The notes beneath the pieces were generated by a model, which saw only the letters and a program-made list of their open reading frames with translations, was not told where the DNA came from and did not search any database. Positions 25,937-34,857 of a DNA stretch of 64,000 bases are shown piece after piece; the stretch's first letter is position 1; each line of letters starts with the position of its first letter. This stretch comes from Spirulina subsalsa PCC 9445 (GTDB lineage: Bacteria > Cyanobacteriota > Cyanobacteriia > Cyanobacteriales > Spirulinaceae), in assembly GCF_000314005.1 (NCBI RefSeq), contig NZ_JH980292.1, positions 1,753,725 through 1,817,724 on the forward strand, in the 5' to 3' direction. The position numbers were made by a program, and so were the translations under genes.

Positions 25937-27796
25937 ATGAGTGACGGGACAGAATATCAGTCGATGAGTCAAGAATTGCAAATTTCTGAAGCAAAATATC
26001 GCCTTTTGTATGAGGGGTTACAGGATGCTGTCCTGTTGTATGATCAAAGGATTATTAGCTGTAATCGAGCTACTTTGGCAATGTTTGGCTATGAGTCGGA
26101 GGCGGAATTGTTGGGTAAGTTACCGTCGGATTTATCGCCACCGACACAGCCAGATGGTCAAGATTCTAAGATAGCTGCTTTCGCGGCGGTGGAAAAGGCA
26201 ATTACAGAGGGAGAATATCGCTTTGAGTGGCAACACCGACGACGCAATGGGGAGGAGTTTTGTGCTGAGGTGTGGTTAGCAACGCTGGATTTGGGTGAAC
26301 AACAGGTGATTCAGGCGGTGGTGCGGGATATTAGTCAACGCAAACAACGAGAAGCGGCACTAGAGGCAGCGAAAGAAGCAGCGGAGGTGGCGAATCAGAC
26401 AAAAAGCGAATTTCTGGCGAATATGAGTCACGAGTTAAGAACTCCCCTTAATGGGATTCTTGGCTATACCCAAATTCTACAACGCACGGACAATCTAAAT
26501 ATTCATCGAGAAGGTTTAAGTGTAATTTATCAATGCGCAACGCATTTATTAACGCTGATTGAAGATGTGTTAGATTTTGCCAAAATTGAGGCCAGAAAAT
26601 TAGAACTTCTGCCGACTAATTTTCATCTCCCTTCCTGTTTATTAAGTGTGATGGAGATGTCTCGTATCCGTGCTGAGGAGAAAGATATTCATTTTTTCTA
26701 TGAGATTCCTCCGGATCTGCCGGAGGGAGTACAAGGGGATGATAAACGACTGCGACAGGTGTTAATTAATTTATTAACCAATGCCGTTAAGTTTACGGAA
26801 AAAGGTCAGGTTTTATTCAAGGTGACTCTTTTAGAACAAACAGGGGAACAAGTCTCTCTTCGTTTTCAGGTTAAGGATACGGGAATTGGTATTCCTAGCT
26901 GTTACTTAGAACAAATTTTTCTCCCGTTTGAACAAGTAAGCTTGTCTCATCATCACACGGAAGGAACGGGTTTAGGATTAGCCATTAGTCAACATATTGC
27001 TCGAACCATGGGGAGTGAAATTCAGGTCATTAGTCAGGTGGGAAAAGGGAGTGACTTTTGGCTAGATTTAACCTTTCCCATTGTGGAAGAATGGGTTAAA
27101 ACGGCTGTTGTACAAGAGGGGGAGTTAATTACAGGTTATATTGGGGAAACGCGCAAGGTTTTGATTGTGGATGATAAGGAGGTGAACTGCGCGATTTTGT
27201 TGGATATTCTGCATCCTCTGGGTTTTGAATGCCAAGTGGCACGAGATGGAAAAGAGGGATTGGCGATCGCACAAAACTTTCAGCCTGACCTGATTTTAAC
27301 CGATTTGGTCATGCCCAGTCTAGATGGGTTTGAAATGACTCGTCGCTTACGAGAACAGGAGAGATTTAAAGATACGATTATTTTAGCCCTGAGTGCCAGT
27401 GTGTTAAATAATGATCAGGCGAAAAGTTTAGCGGTGGGGTGTAATGGTTTTGTGTCGAAGCCGATTGATATTTCAAAACTTTTGCAAACTCTCCATCAAC
27501 TATTACAAATTGAGTGGGTTTACGCTACAACTGAGGTTAACCTCAGTTCTCCTTTGCCAGAATTACCTTTAATTATCCCCCCTTCTTCTGTTCTGGAACG
27601 CCTTCATCAATCTGCTAAAATTGGTGATATTGCTGCCGTTGAAGGAGAAGCCCAAGAACTTAAAGCGTTAGATGCAAAATATGAATCATTTTGTGTTAAA
27701 CTGTTAGAATTAGCTCATGATTTTGATGATCAAGGAATTGTAAAGTTTATAGAATCTTTATCTACAAATTTGTCAGCAAAATTGCCTGCAAATTGA
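25937..27796 (+). CDS. PAS-domain hybrid histidine kinase
   Basis: The protein of about 619 residues has no membrane segment. It has a PAS domain (residues ~15-140, ending RDISQRKQREAALEA) and HisKA ([19 protein letters not shown]). HATPase follows (NLLTNAVKFTEKG, DTGIGIP, GTGLGLAIS), then a receiver (KVLIVDDKEVN, LILTDLVMPSLDG, FVSKPID). A 90-residue C-terminal extension (GDIAAVEGEAQEL, FDDQGIVKFIESL) is clearly homologous to the end of the kinase at 20173-22460, so the two arose by duplication. The ATG at 25937 is chosen over a TTG at 25922. Its 3' end overlaps the convergent coiled-coil gene by 67 bases. Confidence 0.92.
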   Translation: MSDGTEYQSMSQELQISEAKYRLLYEGLQDAVLLYDQRIISCNRATLAMFGYESEAELLGKLPSDLSPPTQPDGQDSKIAAFAAVEKAITEGEYRFEWQHRRRNGEEFCAEVWLATLDLGEQQVIQAVVRDISQRKQREAALEAAKEAAEVANQTKSEFLANMSHELRTPLNGILGYTQILQRTDNLNIHREGLSVIYQCATHLLTLIEDVLDFAKIEARKLELLPTNFHLPSCLLSVMEMSRIRAEEKDIHFFYEIPPDLPEGVQGDDKRLRQVLINLLTNAVKFTEKGQVLFKVTLLEQTGEQVSLRFQVKDTGIGIPSCYLEQIFLPFEQVSLSHHHTEGTGLGLAISQHIARTMGSEIQVISQVGKGSDFWLDLTFPIVEEWVKTAVVQEGELITGYIGETRKVLIVDDKEVNCAILLDILHPLGFECQVARDGKEGLAIAQNFQPDLILTDLVMPSLDGFEMTRRLREQERFKDTIILALSASVLNNDQAKSLAVGCNGFVSKPIDISKLLQTLHQLLQIEWVYATTEVNLSSPLPELPLIIPPSSVLERLHQSAKIGDIAAVEGEAQELKALDAKYESFCVKLLELAHDFDDQGIVKFIESLSTNLSAKLPAN

Positions 27797-28575
27797 TGAT
27801 AAATGCTCAAGAAATAATCAACGGCTTCCTGATTTTGAAAAAACTCAAAATCCTGAGACTTTAATAATGTTTTGCTGCTGGTTTCGTAAAACTTAACGGA
27901 CAGAGTTCCTTGCTCAAACTCTGAGGTATTGGCATTTACATATAATATCAGTAAATACTTTTGTTCTGCCTGCTTAAAAGATATCGGAAATAAGACCTGA
28001 TCTGTAGTTGGGTTCACACCGTAATTTTTTAACCCAGTTTGTTGGACATATTCACTGTTATTGCCTAAATAGTTTTTGGCAGCTTTAGCAACAACAGAAA
28101 TATTAGCTGACTTAAGCTTTTCGCCAATATCTAAGACTAATTTAGTGTGATTTTCTACATTTTGCTTATGATGCAAACTGAGCAAAGCTACATTTTTAAG
28201 TTGCTCACTATAGAGTTTATTTAAAAATTCGTGTTCATCTTGTAACTCTTTAAGTTCCTTGGCTTGTTCCCGTAACAGGAAATTTTCTTGCTCTAACTGT
28301 TCAACCTGTTGTTGTAACATTATAACCCGAGCTTCTAAGGCCTGAATCCGTTGTTTTAACTGGGGGGTACTCAGTTCATCTAACCAACGTTGACGAGTGT
28401 TTTGCATCCGTTGGAGACGGGTTTCTAATTTGGTGATCTGTTTTTGCCATTGTGCCTGATGGAGGGGATCTCGCTCACACCTGCTGTAAGCATGATTAAC
28501 GCTCGCTTTCAGGAGTTCGATTTCTAGATCCAGATTAACTAATCGTTCGGCAAGGGGGTTTCGTTCTTCGGTCAT
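27730..28575 (-). CDS. Coiled-coil protein, unknown function
   Basis: I do not recognise a family for this 281-residue protein. Residues about 10-140 form a long coiled coil rich in Gln, Glu and Leu (LKQRIQALEARVIMLQQQVEQLEQEN). The C-terminal half (from about 150) is a compact domain with SVVAKAAKNYLG and a beta-rich stretch KYLLILYVNANTSEFEQGTLSVKFYE. The ATG at 28575 has AGGGTAA upstream; a longer frame to 28656 is less likely. The 3' end overlaps that of the PAS kinase by 67 bases on the opposite strand, so both genes share sequence coding on two strands. Confidence 0.6.
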   Translation of the reverse strand: MTEERNPLAERLVNLDLEIELLKASVNHAYSRCERDPLHQAQWQKQITKLETRLQRMQNTRQRWLDELSTPQLKQRIQALEARVIMLQQQVEQLEQENFLLREQAKELKELQDEHEFLNKLYSEQLKNVALLSLHHKQNVENHTKLVLDIGEKLKSANISVVAKAAKNYLGNNSEYVQQTGLKNYGVNPTTDQVLFPISFKQAEQKYLLILYVNANTSEFEQGTLSVKFYETSSKTLLKSQDFEFFQNQEAVDYFLSIYHQFAGNFADKFVDKDSINFTIP

Positions 28576-28834
28576 AATGTTACCCTGACTCATCGAAAAT
28601 TTTGGGTCTGAAACTCCGCCCTTTGAAGGCAGCTTTGCTGTCAAATGGCGACACATTTACGACGAGGTTTGCGAATCACCATCCTTGGGCGGTAAGGATG
28701 TCAACACCTTAGCGGATATAATGCAATATAGCTACAGCTTTTTAGACCTATTTCGCTTTGTCCTATGGATGGGCTAAAAATCCTATGAGTTAAGCAGATG
28801 GGCGGAGAGCCGGGAAGATGGGGACAGCTTTGTA

Positions 28835-28960
28835 GTGAACTACCCCACCCTGCCGAGGCGCGAGGATGGGGCTTCCTGATTCAATGGAACATCTAGCAAA
28901 ACCGAAATCTTGCCAGGTTGTCTTACGTTCCCTCCCCAGGCCGTATCGCTGGTTCCCAAC
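28835..28960 (-). ncRNA. Predicted omega-RNA scaffold at the tnpB 3' end
   Basis: In IS605-type elements the guide RNA comes from the 3' end of tnpB and the right end, with the guide read from the flank. The scaffold boundary is my estimate. The flank read after GTTCAC would begin TACAAAGCTGTCCCC. Confidence 0.45.
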
Positions 28961-30045
28961 GACAATATCCGCAAGGCTTCATTTTTAATGTTTTGTGCTG
29001 CATTAATATCACGGTCATGGTGAGTGCCACAATTTTGACATTCCCATTGCCGAACTTCTAACGGTAAGCTATCCACTCTATTAAGGCACAGGTGACAGGT
29101 CTTTGAAGACGCAAAAAAGCGGTCAACTTCAATATAGGTTTTGCCTTCCCACTCGGCTTTATATTTAAGCACAGTGGTAAACATCCCCCAACCCACATCA
29201 CTAATTGCCTTGGCTAGTTTAGGGTTTTTTACCATCCCTTTGACGTTCAGATTCTCTACAGCAATCACTTGGTTTTCGTTGACTATCTTGCGGGATAGTT
29301 TGTGTAGAAAGTCCTCACGACATCGGGCTATCTTACTATGAACTTTGGCAACTTTTTGTTTCGCCTTAGCTCGATTTTTACTACCTTTTTGTTTACGGCA
29401 TAGCTTTTGTTGCTTACGCTTTAGGTTTTTCTGATGCTTGGCAAAATGGCGAGGATTATCGTACTTAGACCCATCGCTCGTAATCGCAAAATGAGTTAGT
29501 CCAACATCAATGCCAATAGCTTTGCCCTCAACCGATGGGCTAATGACATCTTTCCCGTCATCCACTAACACTGAAGCATAGTATTGACCATCCGGATTTT
29601 TGACCAGAGTAACGGTTTTGATTTTCCCTTCAAATTCCCGATGACGACGGCAATACACTAACCCAATCTTCCCCGGTATTTTGAGATAGTCCCCTTCAAA
29701 CTTAACGTTGGCAGGATAACTCAGAGTCTGCCGACCATGCTTTGACTTGAAACGGGGTAACCGCGCCCGTTTCTCAAAGAAGTTTTTGTAGGCAGTAGAA
29801 AGATTAAGTGCAACCACCTGTAAGGATTGGGAGTAGGCATTTTTTAACCAAGGATACTCCTTTTTTAGTTCTGGTAATAAGCCTTGGATATATCCCCTGG
29901 ACAATCCCTTACCCGTCTCGATATAGGTTTTTTGGCACAAGTCTAACGCCAAATTCCAATACCAACGACAGCATCCGAACGCCTTAGCCAGGGATACTTT
30001 TTGCTCATCAGTAGGATAGATACGATACTTGTAAGCCTTATACAT
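28840..30045 (-). CDS. tnpB: TnpB (IS605 OrfB) RNA-guided nuclease
   Basis: The 401-residue protein starts MYKAYKYRIYPTDEQ at the ATG 30045. It has the N-terminal helix-turn-helix region of OrfB, then a RuvC nuclease with its three acidic residues: GIDVGLTHFAI (D), IAVENLNVKGM (E) and [12 protein letters not shown] (D). The zinc-ribbon cysteines are at CHLC and CQNC. All catalytic parts are present, so it is probably active. TnpB cuts DNA next to a target-adjacent motif guided by RNA made from the element's right end. The stop TAG lies five bases from the element end, within the right-end hairpin, so coding and guide-RNA scaffold overlap. Confidence 0.92.
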   Translation of the reverse strand: MYKAYKYRIYPTDEQKVSLAKAFGCCRWYWNLALDLCQKTYIETGKGLSRGYIQGLLPELKKEYPWLKNAYSQSLQVVALNLSTAYKNFFEKRARLPRFKSKHGRQTLSYPANVKFEGDYLKIPGKIGLVYCRRHREFEGKIKTVTLVKNPDGQYYASVLVDDGKDVISPSVEGKAIGIDVGLTHFAITSDGSKYDNPRHFAKHQKNLKRKQQKLCRKQKGSKNRAKAKQKVAKVHSKIARCREDFLHKLSRKIVNENQVIAVENLNVKGMVKNPKLAKAISDVGWGMFTTVLKYKAEWEGKTYIEVDRFFASSKTCHLCLNRVDSLPLEVRQWECQNCGTHHDRDINAAQNIKNEALRILSLGTSDTAWGGNVRQPGKISVLLDVPLNQEAPSSRLGRVG

Positions 30046-30292
30046 TATCGAGAACCAGTGTTGCCGATAACAGTCTAACATATTATAGCAACCGCCTGAG
30101 CCGTTAGGACAATATCTTGGTCTGGCTTGGTGCGGATACAAACCCATTCGATGTCCTAATTTCCCTGACTCCTGCTTAAGGGAACAGGGAACAGGGAACA
30201 GGGAACAGGGGAAATTCAGGTTTTTGCCCTCAAGTCTATTTAATTGGGTATAAACCGCTAAAAGTCCCAGTAACAGGACTTAGAGAGATATA

Positions 30293-30336
30293 TTGCTACG
30301 CAACGCTTCGCGTTCGCGGAGCGTCACGAAGTGAAC
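30293..30336. repeat. Dispersed palindromic repeat (copy B)
   Basis: It shares CGCAACGCTTCGCG and GCGGAGCGTCACGAAGTGAAC with copy A at 4101-4183. It lies between the left end and tnpB, near a GGGAACA run (30180-30210). No gene is seen between 30046 and 30564. Confidence 0.7.
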
Positions 30337-30564
30337 AGCAGACCCTATCTAAGGATTTTATCTAAAGATTCGCTGTCGCTCAGTTTATTACTGGGTTGCT
30401 ATCCATCCCCTCCCTGCAAGCGAGGAAGGGGAATTCCGCAACATTTTTGTTAAAATGTAACAGGTCACAATAGCGAAAGTCTGGCAGAGTCTCTTCCTTG
30501 ATTGATGGTAGAGACTCGCTCTGCTGTCTGCTGAGTGAGAATAATAAGCAAAAATATAAAGTCA

Positions 30565-31647
30565 ATGACTGCAACCGCCCTCCAAACCCCTCCCACCCAA
30601 ACCCGTCGCCTCGTGTTTCCTTTTACGGCTATTGTCGGTCAAGAGGAAATGAAATTAGCCCTGTTATTGAATGTGATTGATCCCAAAATTGGCGGGGTGA
30701 TGATCATGGGCGATCGCGGAACGGGAAAATCAACCACGATTCGCGCTCTGGCCGACCTCTTACCGGAAATCGATGTGGTCGCCAATGATCCCTTTAATTC
30801 CCACCCTTCCGACCCGGATTTAATGGGGGATGAGGTGCGAAATGCGATCGCCCAAAATCTCCCCCTGACCATTACCCAGAAAAAAGTCACCATGATTGAC
30901 CTGCCTCTGGGGGCAACAGAAGATCGGGTCTGTGGCACCATTGACATTGAAAAGGCCCTCTCTGAAGGGGTCAAAGCCTTTGAACCCGGTCTATTAGCCA
31001 AAGCCAACCGGGGGATTTTATATGTGGATGAGGTGAACTTGCTGGATGATCACCTCGTCGATGTTCTGTTAGATTCGGCTGCCAGTGGTTGGAATACCGT
31101 AGAACGGGAAGGGATTTCCATCCGCCACCCCGCCCGCTTTGTTCTCGTGGGTTCCGGCAACCCTGAAGAAGGGGAATTACGCCCCCAACTCCTCGACCGT
31201 TTCGGGATGCACGCCGAAATCCGCACGGTTAAGGAGCCGGCCTTACGGGTGCAAATTGTGGAACAACGGTCAGACTTTGACCGGGACCCTCAAGGGTTTA
31301 TGAGTCGCTATCAAGTGGAACAAGAAGCCCTACAAGCGCGGTTAGTGGAAGCGCAAAAACGCCTAGGGGATGTCACCATTGAGTACGATTTACGGGTGAA
31401 TATTTCCGAAGTTTGCGCGGAATTAGATGTGGATGGGTTACGGGGTGATATTGTCACCAACCGCGCCGCGAAAGCCTTGGCCGCTTTTGAAGGCCGCACC
31501 GAAGCCACGGTTGAGGATATTCGCCGCGTTGTCACCCTCTGCTTGCGTCACCGTCTGCGCAAAGATCCCCTAGAGTCCATTGATTCGGGTTATAAAGTGC
31601 AGAAGGCCTTTAACCGGGTGTTTGGGGTCGAAGCTGAAGAGTCCTAA
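30565..31647 (+). CDS. chlI: Magnesium chelatase subunit I (AAA+ ATPase)
   Basis: The 360-residue protein is ChlI, the AAA+ motor of magnesium chelatase, which inserts Mg into protoporphyrin IX for chlorophyll with ChlD and ChlH. It has [17 protein letters not shown], Walker [10 protein letters not shown], Walker [35 protein letters not shown], and sensor [24 protein letters not shown] with the arginine finger region. Length and order match the family. The ATG at 30565 begins the recognised N-terminus; a GTG at 30535 is in frame upstream. A tnpB element ends about 115 bases before it, so promoter sequences may be affected. Confidence 0.95.
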   Translation: MTATALQTPPTQTRRLVFPFTAIVGQEEMKLALLLNVIDPKIGGVMIMGDRGTGKSTTIRALADLLPEIDVVANDPFNSHPSDPDLMGDEVRNAIAQNLPLTITQKKVTMIDLPLGATEDRVCGTIDIEKALSEGVKAFEPGLLAKANRGILYVDEVNLLDDHLVDVLLDSAASGWNTVEREGISIRHPARFVLVGSGNPEEGELRPQLLDRFGMHAEIRTVKEPALRVQIVEQRSDFDRDPQGFMSRYQVEQEALQARLVEAQKRLGDVTIEYDLRVNISEVCAELDVDGLRGDIVTNRAAKALAAFEGRTEATVEDIRRVVTLCLRHRLRKDPLESIDSGYKVQKAFNRVFGVEAEES

Positions 31648-31758
31648 ACCCTGTCGGTGAAACCAGAGCAGAGGGGAATTCCGAGTTCATAATTGAGGGG
31701 TGCAGGGGGACTCGCTTTTCCCCTGCTCTCTGCTGACAGGAGATGTTGTCGCTAGACC

Positions 31759-32811
31759 ATGTTTGAACTACTCACCAGTACGCTGCTGCTCCTGCTGATC
31801 GGCGTTTTTCTCTATTATCTACTGGCTAAAGTCATCCCCAAGGCCGCCCTAACGGTGATTGGGGTGGGCTTTATTTTAGCGGTGATTGCGATCGCCTTTA
31901 TCAGCCCCACCTATGCCCCTGTAGCGGTATTGTGGAAAGTCATGTCAATTCCCCTCACCCCCTTGGGTTTAGCTTTACTGTTAATTTTATCCAGTGTTTT
32001 AAAGATTAATAAAAAAGGGGAAATTAAACAGCCCGCTCCCGCGTTACTCTGGACGGCTTTAATTATTTTAGTTCTCTCTAGCAACCCCCTAATTTCCTAT
32101 CAAATTGCCCGAGCGATTGAACTGGAAACTATTCAAGTAGAGCAACAAAAACGAGAGGCTTGTGTGCAAGATTGCCCCGAACCCCTCACCCCCGAACCCT
32201 TTCAAGTGGGGCCAGCCATTGTGTTATTGGGACAAGGTAGCACGGAACCGAATATTGGCTACCGGACGCAAATTCAACTAACCGCACAAGGTAGCCGGAT
32301 TTTATACACCGCGCAACTGTTCCGGCAACAGCGAGAACTCGGGAGTTTTCCCATTGTAATTGTCTCCGCGAGTCCCAGACGGAATATTGTCGGCACTGCC
32401 GAACAGATGGACGAAGCACGAGATATTGGTGTTTTATTGCAACGGTTAGGGGTGCCAGAAAGTGCCATTTATCCCGAAACGACGGGCTTAAATTTGCGCA
32501 CTAATGCCCTTGAAGTGCAGCGCATTTTAAGCACGCAATTGGGGGAAGATCGACCGACGATTTTATTAGTGACTTCGGCGTTACAAATTCGTCGAGCGGC
32601 TCAAACCTTCCGAGAAGTAGGAATGCGGGTGATTCCTCGACCGACGGATTTTCAGACTTTTGAGGGGGAAGAAGGAGCAGGTCGGCGGATTACGTTAGCG
32701 GATTTGATTCCCTCTATTCAAGCGTTAGAAATTACTACCAATGTGATTGAAGAGTATTTAGCAACGATTTATTATTTTCTACGCGGTTGGCTCTCCCCTA
32801 TTGTGTTTTAG
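31759..32811 (+). CDS. YdcF/ElyC-family membrane protein (DUF218)
   Basis: The 350-residue protein has four N-terminal membrane helices (to about residue 115) and then a DUF218 domain. The latter includes AIVLLGQGS near residue 155, SASPRRNIVGTAEQMDEARDIG, and TILLVTSALQIRRAAQTFREVGMRVIPRPTDF. Relatives include E. coli ElyC and SanA, linked to envelope integrity and undecaprenyl carrier use. The biochemical role is not settled. It stands alone between chlI and the defence-like patch. Confidence 0.85.
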   Translation: MFELLTSTLLLLLIGVFLYYLLAKVIPKAALTVIGVGFILAVIAIAFISPTYAPVAVLWKVMSIPLTPLGLALLLILSSVLKINKKGEIKQPAPALLWTALIILVLSSNPLISYQIARAIELETIQVEQQKREACVQDCPEPLTPEPFQVGPAIVLLGQGSTEPNIGYRTQIQLTAQGSRILYTAQLFRQQRELGSFPIVIVSASPRRNIVGTAEQMDEARDIGVLLQRLGVPESAIYPETTGLNLRTNALEVQRILSTQLGEDRPTILLVTSALQIRRAAQTFREVGMRVIPRPTDFQTFEGEEGAGRRITLADLIPSIQALEITTNVIEEYLATIYYFLRGWLSPIVF

Positions 32812-32999
32812 ATGATTCTCCACAATAGGGCAAGTGGTTATTATGGGGCTAAAATGACCCGCTTTGGGGATTTGCAAGGGAAGTTTTAACTTCTCTGGGT
32901 GCATCGCTGCGCTTTAGCACCCGGATGTATAACGAGAACTTATAGTTTCTATGTTCTTTTTCTGACTTTTTGTGCTAAAATTGAAAATATAAGCTGACA

Positions 33000-33554
33000 T
33001 TGTTATGCTTAAAGTTTAGCCTATTTGGTACAGGTAGCAATGACTTTATCTATAACAAGCAAAAAGTAGTAGCCGAAGAGATACAAAAAATATTTCCAAA
33101 TCGTATTCAACTTTTTCGTGTACCCATCCGTTTTTGCAATAAGGACAATCATGAAAAATATATAAAAAACAAGTTATCTCGTGCGCGAGGAGTCGTGTTT
33201 ACGATTCTGGGATCTGCTTGTGCTTATTTAATGGGGGAAAACACTCTTTATCTTTATGAAAATGGTATTGGAGCAATTAATCTTCCTTATCGTCAATCTG
33301 ATCTCGGTTTAGCTCATTCTCGCTCAGTTCATCCAAAAACTTTAATGATGGTTGACGAATCAAAACAATGGCAGTATCTGACTGAAGAATACCCAGAGTT
33401 CGATGATATTGTTGATCAAACTTGCCAATTTCAAAACATTTCTGCTGACGAAATGAGAATCCGTCTAATGAAACTTTATAAAACCTATGTTCAAGAATGG
33501 AAAATGGTTCAAGACCAGCTTATGACTGGAATGATAAAGGCAGATAAATCATAG
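33000..33554 (+). pseudogene. QueC-like (7-cyano-7-deazaguanine synthase-like) fragment, probably 5'-truncated
   Basis: The frame gives 184 residues. The first 115 resemble the middle of QueC-like proteins: SLFGTGSNDFIYNKQKVVAEE, SRARGVVFTILGSACAYLMG, then LYLYENGIGAINLPYRQ and HSRSVHPKTL. The ATP-binding SGGxDS motif expected about 60-200 residues earlier is absent, so the gene is truncated. From KTLMMVDES on the sequence no longer fits the family, suggesting a fusion or rearrangement. The start codon is a TTG without ribosome site. QueC-like enzymes occur in queuosine synthesis and in the Qat defence system. The region is AT-rich compared with chlI. Confidence 0.55.
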
Positions 33555-33600
33555 GTTAAATTAACGGTAAGCATGGAGCAACTGCCCAAACGAGGATACA

Positions 33601-34836
33601 ATGGCGATCAATATTCTTGACAATATCGATTTACGGCAGTTAGGGGAACGCCTGCAACAGGCTAGAAAACGCTGTGGGATGACTCAATTGGATGCCGCCC
33701 AAATTATTGAGGCCGGCCGCACCACGATTGTTGCGATTGAAAAAGGCGATCGCCGCTTAAAACCCGAAGAATTAATTAAACTGGCTCGTGCTTATGGTCA
33801 GTCTGTGAGTGATTTTGTTCGCCCTCGTCCAGTTGTAGAATCCTTTGATGTGCAGTTTCGGGCAGCATTCCGCCGCACCCAAGAAGATGAAGCAGAAATT
33901 CAGCCTGTAATCGCCAAGTTTCAGCAGTTTTGCGAGAATTACTTGGAGTTAGAACAAATTATGACCTCTCCACTGCCCCGTAACTACCCCTCAGAATATC
34001 AAACCAGTGGGAGGTTAGTTGAACTTTCGGCTGAGGCGATCGCAACTCAAGAACGCCAACGTCTCGGACTCGGAGATCGTCCCCTCAGTAGCTTACGAGA
34101 CATTTTAGAACAAGAGGTAGGCCTTCGGATTTTTTATCTTCCCATGCCGGGTAAATATTCCGAGATTTATAGCTATAATGACCTAATGGGAGGGTGTCTA
34201 GCGATTAATGTTTATCATCCGCCAGAACGTCAGCATTGGTCTTTAGCCCACGGTTATTTACACTTTTTAGCCCATCGTCACACGGCTGTAGTAGATCGAG
34301 AGGAGCAGTATCAAAAGCTGCCCGAAAGTGTTCGTGAAACGTTGCGAAGCAAACGCTTGGCGGAGGCTTTTGCGAAATATTTTTTAATGCCAACCAGTAG
34401 TTTATTGAAACAGTTTAATGATCGTTGTCGCGCTAATGAAGGAAAATTTACCCCCACCGATTTGTTTAGTCTTGCCCATTATTATGGGGTATCAGTGCAA
34501 GGGTTAACCTATCGTTTGGAAGAGATGAAACTGTTGCCGAGTGGAACATGGGATAATTTGTTCGTGAAACGTTGCGAAGCAAAAGAACGGGGATTAAAAG
34601 TCAGAAAGATGCAGCAGGAATTAGGATTACAACCGGATCAACAACGTCGTGAAATTACGCCCATTCACTATCAACATTTAGCGATTGAAGCCCTTGATCA
34701 AGGAAAAATTACAGAGGGGCAATTTTCCCGTTTTCTCGGTGTTGATCGTTTAGAAGCTCGTCGGATTGCTGAATCCTTACGGGACTACTCTAGTGGTCTA
34801 TTAGAAGATGTTGAGGCGAATTTAATCCAAGGTTAA
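33601..34836 (+). CDS. XRE helix-turn-helix and ImmA/IrrE-like fusion protein
   Basis: The 411-residue protein has an XRE-type DNA-binding domain (residues 11-72: LGERLQQARKRCGMTQLDAAQIIEAGRTT) and a central ImmA/IrrE-like domain (160-270) ending FAKYFLMPTSSLL. The zinc-protease motif HExxH is degenerate: here it reads HGYLH (residues 217-221), so the catalytic glutamate is replaced by glycine. This suggests the domain binds but does not cut. A 25-base sequence occurs twice in the gene (34329-34353, 34559-34583) in different frames. The stop is 21 bases from the PIN-like gene, an operon layout typical of toxin-antitoxin or stress loci. Confidence 0.8.
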   Translation: MAINILDNIDLRQLGERLQQARKRCGMTQLDAAQIIEAGRTTIVAIEKGDRRLKPEELIKLARAYGQSVSDFVRPRPVVESFDVQFRAAFRRTQEDEAEIQPVIAKFQQFCENYLELEQIMTSPLPRNYPSEYQTSGRLVELSAEAIATQERQRLGLGDRPLSSLRDILEQEVGLRIFYLPMPGKYSEIYSYNDLMGGCLAINVYHPPERQHWSLAHGYLHFLAHRHTAVVDREEQYQKLPESVRETLRSKRLAEAFAKYFLMPTSSLLKQFNDRCRANEGKFTPTDLFSLAHYYGVSVQGLTYRLEEMKLLPSGTWDNLFVKRCEAKERGLKVRKMQQELGLQPDQQRREITPIHYQHLAIEALDQGKITEGQFSRFLGVDRLEARRIAESLRDYSSGLLEDVEANLIQG

Positions 34837-34857
34837 ACCAGAAGTGCATAAAGAGTT

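Larger units (their letters stand above)
28835..30448 (-). mobile_element. tnpB-only IS200/IS605-type element (full copy)
   Basis: The left end (element orientation) starts AAAAATGTTGCGGAATT and carries a hairpin CCCCTTCCT-CGCTTGC-AGGGAGGGG (30414-30438). The right end carries CCCCATCCT...AGGGTGGGG and ends GTTCAC at 28835. TTAAC flanks the left end (30449-30453). No target duplication, as expected for this class. No TnpA gene is present. About 400 bases separate the left end from tnpB and contain GGGAACA repeats and a palindromic repeat, perhaps later insertions. Confidence 0.8.
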
